In this document: in pieces, positions 1 to 6,500 of the stretch
Layout: every line of letters begins with the position of its first letter
How positions within the stretch are numbered: the first letter of the stretch is position 1
Origin: Candidatus Latescibacterota bacterium
GTDB taxonomy: Bacteria; JAAXHH01; JABIQT01
Direction: 5' to 3'
Assembly (NCBI GenBank): GCA_018667995.1
Contig: JABIQT010000239.1
Coordinates: 1 to 7,778, forward strand
Length of the DNA stretch: 7,778 bases
Made by a program: the position numbers and the translations under genes
The notes under the pieces: generated by a model
The model's input: only the letters and a program-made list of their open reading frames with translations
Database searches by the model: none
Told to the model about the DNA's origin: nothing

Positions 1-47
1 CTGAAGAGGTAGACCTGTTGATCCGTGGCGTGAGGAGTATCCTCTAG
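1..47 (+). CDS. C-terminal end of an upstream gene (partial)
   Basis: Reading frame 3 is open from the left edge to a TAG at 45-47 and encodes EEVDLLIRGVRSIL. The other two forward frames hit stops within the first dozen bases. The short amphipathic helix 'EEVDLLIxxVRxIL' is the kind of ending seen in class V aminotransferases and cysteine desulfurases (typically 'EEVDxLLxxLxxIL'), but 14 residues cannot establish a family. The stop lies 64 bases before the ATG of the permease. The sequence does not show whether the two are cotranscribed. Confidence 0.4.
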   Translation, partial: EEVDLLIRGVRSIL

Positions 48-111
48 TCACTCCCAGGAATTGCAGCCTCCAACCGTACCAATTAATATCCATAACTCCT
101 GTCACTATCCC

Positions 112-2478
112 ATGATCCTTCATTATCTAAAGATATCTCTTCGTCGCCTTCGTAGAGATGGTCTGTACGGTGTCATCAATGTCCTGGGACTCTCCCTAGG
201 ACTCACCGCCTCCATGCTGATATTTCTCTATATACACCATGAATGGCGATACGATCGACAACACGACGACGTAGCGTCGGTGTACCGAGTTACGTGGCCT
301 AACTCAGCAAGAACAGGAAAGCCCATGGCCGGGTCGCTCAAGGAGGAGTTTCCGGAAATCGAGGCCGCTGTATTGATGATTCCTACGGGATCTGCGTGGA
401 TGATGCGGTACGATGACGAACGACACTTTGAGTATAATGTCTTCCAGGTTGCCGGGGAGTTGCTCGAAGTTTTCTCTATGCCACTGGTCTCGGGGAATCC
501 TGCCACGGCGCTGGTTGAACCAGGCTCCGTGGTACTAACGGAATCCACCAGTCTGAGGTACTTCGGAAAGGCAGATCCCCTCGGGAAACGGATTATGGCT
601 GATGAAGACTGGGCTGTACTCACCGTGACGGGAGTGATGCGAGACCATAGCGGCCCTTCCCACGTGGCTGGAGATATGTATATACGACCGCCAAACAATC
701 GTATGGACCTCTCTGTATACTGGGGTGAACCTGAAGGCTATACCTACGTACGACTGGTCGACGGTGCAGAACCACAATCAGTGGAGTCAAAAGCACCGTC
801 TGTTTTTGATAAATACAATCCCGTGTTACAGCCCGATAAGGATTTCAATGATCTCAGGCTTCAACCGCTTACCGATATTCATCTTTTTTCGCAGTTTCCG
901 GATGAATTGGGTGTGTCGGGAAGCATCGAGACGCTGTACCTATTATTGATACTAGTTGCCTGCCTACTCTTTGTGGCCGCCTTAAACTTCACAAATCTCA
1001 CGACCGCCCGTAGCCTGGTACGTCTCTGCGATATTGGCGTTCGAAAGGCGGTGGGTGCGTCTCGCCGGCAGATCCTTGTTCAATATCTGGGTGAGGCGGT
1101 GGTCCTGGCTGTAGTGGCCGGTATCGTTTCTCTGCTGGCGTCCGCCATATTGCTTCCCTGGTTCGGTGATATCTCCGGGAAATCCCTCGACCGGGCAGTT
1201 CTGCTGGATGGTGGTGTACTCATTAGCCTTCTCTGCCTGAGTTTGCTTACGGGACTTCTTTCCGGATTCTATCCCGCTTTACATCTTTCAAAGTCTCCGC
1301 CGTTGACCATGTTGGGTAACAGTTCAATGCTCGTCCACAGAGGCAAGGCTTTACGCCAGGTGCTGGTCGTTGGCCAATTCACTGTCGCGCTGTCCTTGGT
1401 GATCGGCGCTGGCACCCTCTCATCGCAGCTCGAGTATCTCCAGAGTCGAAGGATTGGACTCGAACCGGACCAGGTGGTGCTGGTAAGAGATTTTGGCGGT
1501 GAGGACATACAACACAAGTTCAGAGCCATCACTGCGGCATTGAAGGAGCATCCCGGTATCGTTGACGCAACGCGTGTCAGCCTGATGCCGGGGGTTAGCA
1601 TGGGCGGGGATATGCTCATCAATGGTAGTAGTGTCCGCTATGTTGCGATAACGCCTGGTTTTGTTGAGACGTTTGGTGTGAAACTGCTGGCTGGTCGTAC
1701 CTATACGGCAGCCACCAAGCCGGATAGTTATGTGATAACGAAGGCTGCTGCGGAATTGTTGGGATTTACGCCGGAAGCGGCCATTGGTCAGCAAGTCACC
1801 GTTTTCTACGACAGGGGCGCCGGGGATTTCTCAATTCCCGCTGGTGACATCATTGGCGTCGTGGAGGACTTTCAGATTGATTCGCTGAGACGACCGCTGC
1901 GCCCCATCGTAATGCCTACACAGAATAATGTCGGATACTATGGCGCGACCCCATTTGTTCGGCTGCAGACCGATGACTTGCAGGGAGCGCTCGCCCACAT
2001 AGAGAAAACCTGGAGAACCTTCGTGCCGTCCAGGCCGTTTGAATATGTGTTTTTGGACGAGATCTACGCCCAGCTGTACCGGAGCGAGATGCGACTGGAG
2101 CGGGTGTCCCGCTGGCTGTCCGCAGTCGCCGTGCTTGTTGCACTTATCGGCGTCTTCGGCCTGACGGGATATATGGCTGAGCGGAGGAAGAGGGAAATCG
2201 GCATCAGGCGTGTTGTCGGCGCTACAAGTATCAATCTCATCAGGCTGGTATCACGAGAGATGCTGCTTCTTTCTTTGGCCGCAATTGCTCTTGGTTTTCC
2301 CATAGCCCACGTCGCAGCAATGCAGTGGCTAAGTGGCTTCGCCTACCGAACGGAGCCAGATATATGGCTGTGCCTCTCAGCCGGCGCCGGGCTGCTGTTG
2401 CTCACCCAGCTGACCGTGACCTATCATGCGATGATAATGGTGCGTGCCGATCCCGCTGTGAGTTTGAGACATGAATGA
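112..2478 (+). CDS. FtsX/MacB-type ABC transporter permease
   Basis: This is an inner-membrane permease subunit of the MacB/FtsX superfamily, 788 aa from the ATG at 112. It has the duplicated layout of the family. Numbering from a TTG at 61 (subtract 17 for the ATG start): TM1 about 36-58; periplasmic MacB-core domain about 60-285; three TM helices about 291-311, 345-367 and 384-405; then a second copy with TM about 431-453, periplasmic domain about 460-680, and TM about 684-704, 734-756 and 767-788. Each half has the conserved cytoplasmic motif after its FtsX helix: 'IGVRKAVGAS' (325-334) and 'IGIRRVVGAT' (713-722). The end 'RADPAVSLRHE' is also typical. I prefer the ATG at 112 because relatives begin 'M(I/L)xxYLKIxxRxLxR', and the TTG extension (QPPTVPIN...) has no family look. 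Neither start has a well-placed ribosome site. Such proteins normally need a LolD/MacB-type ATPase and act in efflux or lipoprotein/peptide export. No ATPase gene is in the window, so substrate and partner are unknown. Confidence 0.93.
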   Translation: MILHYLKISLRRLRRDGLYGVINVLGLSLGLTASMLIFLYIHHEWRYDRQHDDVASVYRVTWPNSARTGKPMAGSLKEEFPEIEAAVLMIPTGSAWMMRYDDERHFEYNVFQVAGELLEVFSMPLVSGNPATALVEPGSVVLTESTSLRYFGKADPLGKRIMADEDWAVLTVTGVMRDHSGPSHVAGDMYIRPPNNRMDLSVYWGEPEGYTYVRLVDGAEPQSVESKAPSVFDKYNPVLQPDKDFNDLRLQPLTDIHLFSQFPDELGVSGSIETLYLLLILVACLLFVAALNFTNLTTARSLVRLCDIGVRKAVGASRRQILVQYLGEAVVLAVVAGIVSLLASAILLPWFGDISGKSLDRAVLLDGGVLISLLCLSLLTGLLSGFYPALHLSKSPPLTMLGNSSMLVHRGKALRQVLVVGQFTVALSLVIGAGTLSSQLEYLQSRRIGLEPDQVVLVRDFGGEDIQHKFRAITAALKEHPGIVDATRVSLMPGVSMGGDMLINGSSVRYVAITPGFVETFGVKLLAGRTYTAATKPDSYVITKAAAELLGFTPEAAIGQQVTVFYDRGAGDFSIPAGDIIGVVEDFQIDSLRRPLRPIVMPTQNNVGYYGATPFVRLQTDDLQGALAHIEKTWRTFVPSRPFEYVFLDEIYAQLYRSEMRLERVSRWLSAVAVLVALIGVFGLTGYMAERRKREIGIRRVVGATSINLIRLVSREMLLLSLAAIALGFPIAHVAAMQWLSGFAYRTEPDIWLCLSAGAGLLLLTQLTVTYHAMIMVRADPAVSLRHE

Positions 2479-2505
2479 TCCCTACATGAGGTTTCTGGTC
2501 GCATC

Positions 2506-2533
2506 TTGACATCAAATGTCGGGTTTGTATATT
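2506..2533 (+). promoter_or_regulatory. sigma70-like promoter for the ankyrin block
   Basis: TTGACA at 2506-2511 matches the -35 consensus exactly. It is followed after 16 bases by TATATT at 2528-2533, which matches five of six bases of the -10 consensus. The predicted start near 2540 gives a leader of roughly 147 bases before the ATG at 2687. It does not fit the Bacteroides-type TTTG/TAnnTTTG pattern well. It lies just downstream of the permease stop and is the only convincing promoter I see in the window, so it probably drives the 511-aa ankyrin gene and perhaps the genes after it. Confidence 0.55.
2508..2520. promoter_or_regulatory. palindrome overlapping the -35 box (possible operator)
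   Basis: GACAT at 2508-2512, CAA, then ATGTC at 2516-2520 form a perfect 5-bp inverted repeat with a 3-base centre. It shares most of the TTGACA box, so a dimeric protein bound here would block the polymerase. It is short and could be chance. No regulator gene is visible nearby. Confidence 0.25.
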
Positions 2534-2556
2534 CAAAGCTGGTGATATCATGGTGC

Positions 2557-2651
2557 CACCCGTCCGCGGAAAGAGCATAAGCTCAAATGGTGTAGTGAAG
2601 TACCTCGAATTGGCAAACCTTCTTCCAACCCGTAGGGCGGACAGCCGGGTG
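2557..2651 (+). promoter_or_regulatory. possible long-range stem in the 5' leader
   Basis: CACCCGTCCGC at 2557-2567 can pair with GCGGAC (2637-2642) plus GGGTG (2647-2651). This gives 11 base pairs interrupted only by a 4-base bulge (AGCC) on the 3' side and enclosing about 69 bases. It lies wholly within the predicted leader of the 511-aa ankyrin gene and just before the hairpin at 2655-2674. I do not recognise a known riboswitch class. The pairing is GC-rich but may be fortuitous. Confidence 0.25.
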
Positions 2652-2654
2652 ACA

Positions 2655-2674
2655 GTGTGTTCCCAAGAACACAC
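2655..2674 (+). promoter_or_regulatory. perfect 8-bp hairpin abutting the ribosome-binding site
   Basis: GTGTGTTC (2655-2662), loop CCAA, and GAACACAC (2667-2674) form a perfect inverted repeat. The Shine-Dalgarno sequence GAAGGAGG starts at the very next base (2675). There is no T-run after it, so it is not an intrinsic terminator. It could be an RNA element that affects ribosome loading or message stability, or a DNA operator downstream of the promoter. A GTG inside the left arm (2657) is in frame with the gene but is not a likely start because it is in the stem. Confidence 0.5.
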
Positions 2675-2682
2675 GAAGGAGG
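2675..2682 (+). promoter_or_regulatory. ribosome-binding site fixing the ATG at 2687
   Basis: GAAGGAGG is a near-perfect Shine-Dalgarno sequence ending 4 bases before the ATG at 2687. It decides in favour of that ATG over the in-frame GTG at 2657, which lies in the upstream hairpin and has no comparable site. Confidence 0.8.
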
Positions 2683-2686
2683 CCCC

Positions 2687-4222
2687 ATGCCCGCCTTACC
2701 TGCAACTCCAGATTTACGTCATTTGAAACTCCAGGCAAAGTCCTTGCTCCGATCGGCTCAGAATGGCGATGAGAGTGCCCGTATGCGGATCGTAGACGCA
2801 TCGAGTCATCCTGTGGACCAGCCCGCGCTTTCAGACGCCCTCCATACCATAGCAGCCGAGTATGGTTTTGGATCCTGGCCTCAGCTAAAGGTACATGTGG
2901 AAATGACGGACAAGGATTTCTCTGAAAAACTGCGTGCTTTTATGGACAGTGCCTGGACTTGGGGCGATCGTGCAAAGGCTCGAACGATACTCGATTCTGC
3001 GCCCGAGATCCCTCTGGCGGATATCCATGCGGCCTGTGCCGCTGGCGACGTCCTTGCGGTTACTGATTTCCTATCGGTTGATGCTCGATCCGCAACCAAA
3101 TCGGGTGGCTCACGAGGATGGTCGCCGATTCTGCAGGCTACCTGGTCTTGCTTCATGCCGGAACGGCAAGAATCGTTGGTGAAGATAGTGTCACTTCTTC
3201 TGGAGAGCGGCGCAGATCCTGATAGTTACTGGACGAACGAATCTGGCATAAAAGAGACGGCCCTGTACGGTGCCGTGGAACAGAATTGCGTACAGGTAGC
3301 ACGTGTGTTGGTAGATGCGGGCGCCAACCCCAACGACGACGAATCGCTTTACCATGCATGCGAGAAATTCAACCTGGACCTATTGGATGTACTCGCCATC
3401 AATGGCCTTGATTCCGATACCCTCTCATACTGCGTAAAACACGTCATGGATTTCATGTGGGACGATGGCATTCGCTGGTTCCTCGACCACGGTGCGGATC
3501 CAAATGTTCTCCATCCAGCAGCCAACGAGACTTCGCTACACTGGGCTGTAAAGCGGGGCTGTTCACTGCGTGCAGTCCAGTGGCTGTTAGAAGCAGGTGC
3601 TGATCCAAATGCCCGCACGATGGACCGACGGAGCGCCTTCATCGGACTAATCGGGTGGACACCTCTCGATTTTGCCCTTCGTTTGGGGCTGAAGACCACC
3701 GCAAATCTGTTGTTGCTGCACGGTGCTGTGCCCACTGAGCAGTCCGATTATGATCGGTATGTCATCGCTTGCGCCAATGGTGATCGGGAGGCGGCTATCA
3801 AGCTGGGTCGGACGAACACAGGTGGGGTTGCGGAAGAGGATGGCGCGCTAATTGCGCACGTGGCCCAAATGCAGAGCTGGTCTGGTGTACGCCTGATGGT
3901 TGAGCGCGGATGGAATGTCGAAGCCGTAGGCTGGATGGGTGCTACTCCGTTGTATTGGGCGCTGTGTTTCGGGGACCCGGACACGGTCTCATTTCTGTTG
4001 CAGAATGGTGCATCCACCAATCCAGTAGGTGGCTATTTCCAGCATCCTCTTCATACAGTGGTTCACTGCCACTGGGATCGCGAAGGAAGCGACTATGAAG
4101 GGGCACTATTGTGTCTTCTCGAACATGGTTTGGCCATACCTGATGGATTCTACCCGTGTGGACACGCGTCGATGGACGCAATTTTGTCACGGTACATGGA
4201 GAAATATCCCGAGCCGCATTAG
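2687..4222 (+). CDS. ankyrin-repeat protein with N-terminal helical domain
   Basis: A 511-aa soluble protein with no signal peptide or membrane segment. Residues about 7-72 form a helical leader, 'LRHLKLQAKSLLRSAQNGD ... LSDALHTIAAEYGFGSWPQLKVHVE'. This block (LxxQAKxLL ... A...IAxEYGFxSWPxLKxHVE) is familiar at the N-terminus of bacterial ankyrin proteins, and a related block occurs in some glyoxalase-superfamily proteins. About ten degenerate to good ankyrin repeats follow over about 110-490. The clearest are 190-217 (TALYGAVEQN...LVDAGANPN), 281-310 (ETSLHWAVKR...LLEAGADPNAR), 323-348 (GWTPLDFALR...LLLLHGA) and 418-443 (GATPLYWALCFGD...LLQNGAS). Ankyrin repeats bind proteins; the partner is unknown and no catalytic domain is seen. 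It is first in the same-strand block, behind the best promoter of the window, and 61 bases before the VOC gene. The start rests on the GAAGGAGG site. Confidence 0.9.
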   Translation: MPALPATPDLRHLKLQAKSLLRSAQNGDESARMRIVDASSHPVDQPALSDALHTIAAEYGFGSWPQLKVHVEMTDKDFSEKLRAFMDSAWTWGDRAKARTILDSAPEIPLADIHAACAAGDVLAVTDFLSVDARSATKSGGSRGWSPILQATWSCFMPERQESLVKIVSLLLESGADPDSYWTNESGIKETALYGAVEQNCVQVARVLVDAGANPNDDESLYHACEKFNLDLLDVLAINGLDSDTLSYCVKHVMDFMWDDGIRWFLDHGADPNVLHPAANETSLHWAVKRGCSLRAVQWLLEAGADPNARTMDRRSAFIGLIGWTPLDFALRLGLKTTANLLLLHGAVPTEQSDYDRYVIACANGDREAAIKLGRTNTGGVAEEDGALIAHVAQMQSWSGVRLMVERGWNVEAVGWMGATPLYWALCFGDPDTVSFLLQNGASTNPVGGYFQHPLHTVVHCHWDREGSDYEGALLCLLEHGLAIPDGFYPCGHASMDAILSRYMEKYPEPH

Positions 4223-4230
4223 AAAACCGC

Positions 4231-4278
4231 AATCTTCCGAGCTCCCGGTGGGTGGTCTCGCATATCCGGAAGGGGATT
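4231..4278 (+). promoter_or_regulatory. possible stem covering the VOC ribosome-binding site
   Basis: AATCTTCCG at 4231-4239 can pair with CGGAA (4267-4271) plus GATT (4275-4278), leaving a 3-base GGG bulge and a 27-base loop. The 3' arm contains the Shine-Dalgarno-like GGAAGGGG (4268-4275) of the next gene. If it forms, translation of the VOC gene would be lowered unless ribosomes finishing the ankyrin gene open it. The evidence is base pairing read by eye only. Confidence 0.25.
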
Positions 4279-4283
4279 TACCG

Positions 4284-4652
4284 ATGGCAGTGAAAGAAAT
4301 CGTACTACAATTGAGAACGGTCGATATAGACCGTGCTCTGGCATTCTATATCGAGAAACTGGGCTTCACGTTATCGTTTCGGCACGAGGATTTTTACGCC
4401 GGGATCGAGACCGCCGGCTACATGATTCATCTCAAGCTTGTTGATGATCTGGATCCAGGCATTGACTTTGTGCGTCAGGGAGAACACCTGCATCTGCATA
4501 TTACGGTCGATGATATCGAGAGTGAATACGGACGCATCAGAGAAGCAGGTGTAACGATTCGGGAGGAGTTGACCATTAAGCCCTGGAACATGAGAGAATT
4601 CGTAGTCGAAGATCCTGATGGGCACACGATTTACTTCTCTCAGCCTGTATAG
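4284..4652 (+). CDS. VOC (glyoxalase/bleomycin-resistance fold) protein
   Basis: A 122-aa protein with the two beta-alpha-beta-beta-beta modules of the vicinal oxygen chelate superfamily. The first module has 'VLQLRTVDIDRALAFYIEKLGF' as its strand, loop and helix. The second begins with 'HLHLHITVDDIESEYGRIREAGV' and ends with the hallmark 'DPDGHTIYF' (110-118). Aligned by eye to FosA-type metal ligands, the first His is replaced by Val7 and the final Glu by Tyr117, and only His70 remains. This suggests a ligand-binding protein of the bleomycin-binding type rather than a glyoxalase or fosfomycin transferase. The ligand cannot be told. The ATG at 4284 has GGAAGGGG 8 bases upstream. The frame is open much further upstream, into the ankyrin gene, but that part does not look like a VOC domain. 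It follows the 511-aa ankyrin gene by 61 bases, probably on the same transcript. Confidence 0.85.
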   Translation: MAVKEIVLQLRTVDIDRALAFYIEKLGFTLSFRHEDFYAGIETAGYMIHLKLVDDLDPGIDFVRQGEHLHLHITVDDIESEYGRIREAGVTIREELTIKPWNMREFVVEDPDGHTIYFSQPV

Positions 4653-4716
4653 CAAAATGAATCTGGCGGCAGTTCATGGGACAGTAGTAGGTTGGCATCA
4701 CATCAGTAGGAACAAA

Positions 4717-4721
4717 GAGGA
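4717..4721 (+). promoter_or_regulatory. ribosome-binding site fixing the GTG start at 4729
   Basis: GAGGA, within AAAGAGGAAA, ends 7 bases before the GTG at 4729. Family similarity begins only after this codon. The in-frame ATG at 4657 has no such site, and the 24 residues it would add (NLAAVHGTVVGWHH...) look non-coding. Confidence 0.6.
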
Positions 4722-4728
4722 AATATTC

Positions 4729-5199
4729 GTGCCCAAGAAAGTTTTGTCGACTGTCACGGTTCGGGTCGTTACCGCGAAGGCGCCCGGTGTATTCGATGGA
4801 CAGAGGACAGAATTCGGGATTCAGAACCGTGACAAGGCGCTCTTTGAAGGGAATGAGGCTTCTATCGGTAGGCTGCACTTCGAAATAGAGCTGTCGGTTG
4901 CGCTCAATGAAAAGACAGGTAGACCCCGTTTTAGAGGCCCATTGGTCCACAATGGCTCCAGCGGACAGCAACATCTCTACATAGGCTGGCGCTTCGTGAG
5001 TCCTCCTGATAACGAATACTACTGGATCAACCGACTGAAGGTGCACCTTCTCATGTCGTGGAAGCAGGTTGAGGAAGCCATAGCTAAGGATCTGATCTTG
5101 ACGACAGATGCCACGGAACCCGAATGGGGTGTGCTAAAGAATTGGCATGGCCTCAAAATGGGACATATCTGGTGTTTGGAATCCATCAATGGGGTGTAA
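4729..5199 (+). CDS. DUF5990-like protein
   Basis: A 156-aa cytosolic protein read from GTG at 4729. The pattern resembles the DUF5990 family as I remember it: an opening beta strand (TVTVRVVTAKAPGVFDG), 'EFGIQNRDKALFEG' (28-41), a beta strand 'LHFEIELSVAL', then 'RPRFRGPLVHNGSSGQQHLYIGWRF' (65-89), followed by 'YYWINRLKVHLLMSWKQVEEAI' (97-118). The 'F.GP.VHG' and 'RFLYL.W' signatures are the strongest points, here as 'RGPLVHNG' and 'QHLYIGW'. No function is established for this family to my knowledge, and no catalytic residues are obvious. It lies 76 bases after the VOC gene and 2 bases before the next ATG, which suggests coupled translation with the following small gene. An alternative start at ATG 4657 would give 180 aa. 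Confidence 0.75.
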   Translation: MPKKVLSTVTVRVVTAKAPGVFDGQRTEFGIQNRDKALFEGNEASIGRLHFEIELSVALNEKTGRPRFRGPLVHNGSSGQQHLYIGWRFVSPPDNEYYWINRLKVHLLMSWKQVEEAIAKDLILTTDATEPEWGVLKNWHGLKMGHIWCLESINGV

Positions 5200-5201
5200 C
5201 G

Positions 5202-5477
5202 ATGCCATTTCTATTGTGTCGCAATCGTGTTACTGATTTTAATCAATGGTTGCGAGTTTTTGAATCGCACCGGAGGGCACAGCTTGACTCCGGCCTGCAC
5301 CTATTACATCTCTGGCAGGAAGCGAGTGAAACTCAGAATGTCTTCTTTCTGTTTGAGACCGAGGATCATGTTAGAGCGCGAGCTTTTGTATCAGATCCTG
5401 ATGCTTCTGACGCCGGCGCTGCAGCTGGAGTAATCGATGGTGATTTTCATTTCTTGAACGAACTTCAATCATCGTGA
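5202..5477 (+). CDS. small dimeric alpha/beta-barrel (ABM-like) protein
   Basis: A 91-aa protein beginning 'MPFLLCRNRVTDFNQWLRVFESHRRAQLDSG', then 'LLHLWQEASETQNVFFLFETEDHVRARAFVSDPD' and ending 'GVIDGDFHFLNEL'. The order (a strand with 'V.DF..W..VF..H...', a 'E...V..LFE..D...A.AF' centre and a last strand with 'FL.E') is that of small ferredoxin-like proteins that dimerise into an alpha/beta barrel. These are annotated variously as cyclase-like or antibiotic-biosynthesis-monooxygenase-like. Members bind small hydrophobic ligands or have no known role, so enzyme activity cannot be claimed. The ATG is 2 bases after the stop of the DUF5990-like gene, with only a weak GGGGTG (5191-5196) ahead, so translation is probably coupled. 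Confidence 0.75.
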   Translation: MPFLLCRNRVTDFNQWLRVFESHRRAQLDSGLHLLHLWQEASETQNVFFLFETEDHVRARAFVSDPDASDAGAAAGVIDGDFHFLNELQSS

Positions 5478-5558
5478 AATTGTACGACGGCAAAGATGAC
5501 AAAGCTCCGAATACTGGTTTCATCAGTCAGGCTATGTATCAAACCCGGGAGCAAATAG

Positions 5559-6431
5559 ATGGACGATGCATCTCCTATTCACGAATACATAACGGATGTG
5601 GAATTCAAGCAAGCAGTGGCCTTACTGGACTCCGGAAATGCTTCAGAGCTGGAGCTACACCTCAGCAGGCATCCGAGGATAGTGAGCGACTCAGCAATAT
5701 TTTCTGAGACGGATTTTGTGGGTGGCACCCAAGAAGGCCAGTATTTTGAGCAACCGAAGCTGCTTTGGTTTGTGGCCGAGAATCCGATCCGAAATGGAGC
5801 GCTTCCCGGAAATATAACGGAGATAGCCCAAGTCATCATTGATCGAGAACGTGAAGTGGCGCCAGATAACTTGCAGACGGATCTGGACTACACACTTGCA
5901 TTGGTTACTTCTGGCAATATTCCACGGCACTCGGGACATCAGAGTGATCTGGTGGGCGTTCTCGTGAAGAATGGAGCCGATCCAGATTGTGCCGACGCGG
6001 CATTGGCACACGGGGAGCGGGAGGCGGTTCAAGTGCTGCTCGATAAAGGGGCGAAAGTGGATCTGTTGATTGCCGCTGGAATGGGGTTGCACGACGAGCT
6101 CAGTCGACTTGCCGCTACTTCGGACTCAGAGACCAAACAGAAGGCCCTTTCCTGTGCGGCGAATTGCCGACAACCCGAAAGTTGCCGTCTGTTGATTGAA
6201 GCGGGAGCCAATCCGAATAAGTATAATCCGAATGGGTTTCACGCGCATTGTACAGCGCTCCATAGTGCCATATCAGTTGGCACTTTGGAGACAGTTGAGG
6301 TTCTCCTATCCGGCGGTGCTGATCCAGGAATCAAAGATACCATGTTTGATGGAGACGCATTGGGCTGGGCGAATCATATGGGGCGTGACGAGATCAAGTT
6401 GGTCATTGAGAAGCACCTGGAGAATTCCTGA
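5559..6431 (+). CDS. ankyrin-repeat protein, 290 aa
   Basis: A soluble protein with no signal peptide or membrane helix. The first third (1-110) is weakly ankyrin-like and includes 'FKQAVALLDSGNASELELHLSRHP' (16-39) and the block 'KLLWFVAENPIRNGALPGNITEIAQVIID' (67-95). I recall that block from a widespread bacterial ankyrin family of about this length. Clearer repeats follow at 128-143 (SDLVGVLVKNGADPDC), 145-168 (DAALAHGEREAVQVLLDKGAKVD), 195-222 (KALSCAANCRQPESCRLLIEAGANPN) and 232-259 (TALHSAISVGTLETVEVLLSGGADPGIKD). 'NPNGFHAHCTALH' (223-235) is also a recurrent motif of that family. The role is probably protein binding; the partner is unknown. The ATG at 5559 has GGGAG 7 bases upstream. 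It lies 81 bases after the small barrel gene. Its arrangement differs from the other ankyrin proteins here, so it is not a recent copy of them. Confidence 0.88.
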   Translation: MDDASPIHEYITDVEFKQAVALLDSGNASELELHLSRHPRIVSDSAIFSETDFVGGTQEGQYFEQPKLLWFVAENPIRNGALPGNITEIAQVIIDREREVAPDNLQTDLDYTLALVTSGNIPRHSGHQSDLVGVLVKNGADPDCADAALAHGEREAVQVLLDKGAKVDLLIAAGMGLHDELSRLAATSDSETKQKALSCAANCRQPESCRLLIEAGANPNKYNPNGFHAHCTALHSAISVGTLETVEVLLSGGADPGIKDTMFDGDALGWANHMGRDEIKLVIEKHLENS

Positions 6432-6452
6432 ATGTCGATCATGAAACGGTAC

Positions 6453-6474
6453 GTATGGTTTTGCCGTACTTTTT
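6453..6474 (+). terminator. weak intrinsic-terminator-like hairpin
   Basis: GTATGG (6453-6458), loop TTTTG, and CCGTAC (6464-6469) give a 6-bp stem containing one G-U pair, followed directly by TTTTT (6470-6474). An alternative 5-bp stem, GTACG (6449-6453) with CGTAC (6465-6469), uses the same 3' arm. The stem is short, so termination is probably partial. It lies in the 79-base gap between the 290-aa and 349-aa ankyrin genes. Confidence 0.4.
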
Positions 6475-6500
6475 GAGGCACCCAATAGAGCGTCTGGCAT

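Noticed and set aside
61-111. TTG-initiated 17-codon extension of the permease
   Set aside because: The added residues do not resemble the family N-terminus, and the AGGAA before the TTG touches it with no spacing. The ATG at 112 matches the usual family start.
228-698. Long minus-strand ORF inside the permease gene
   Set aside because: It is a shadow of the permease. Its translation has no family features, and no ribosome site or independent support is seen.
2479-2686. Intrinsic terminator after the permease
   Set aside because: The only strong hairpin (2655-2674) has no T-run and touches a ribosome site. No stem with a T-tract follows the stop at 2478.
4029-4283. Upstream extension of the VOC reading frame into the ankyrin gene
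   Set aside because: The 85 extra residues show no VOC features and overlap the 3' end of a strong ankyrin gene. The ATG at 4284 has a good ribosome site.
4618-4728. Upstream extension of the DUF5990-like frame, overlapping the VOC gene
   Set aside because: Family-like sequence starts only after the GTG at 4729, which has a well-spaced GAGGA site. The extension looks like spacer.
5474-5707. 77-codon ORF with a GTGA overlap with the small barrel gene
   Set aside because: It overlaps the first 149 bases of the 290-aa ankyrin gene in another frame, resembles no family, and has low-complexity composition typical of a shadow frame.
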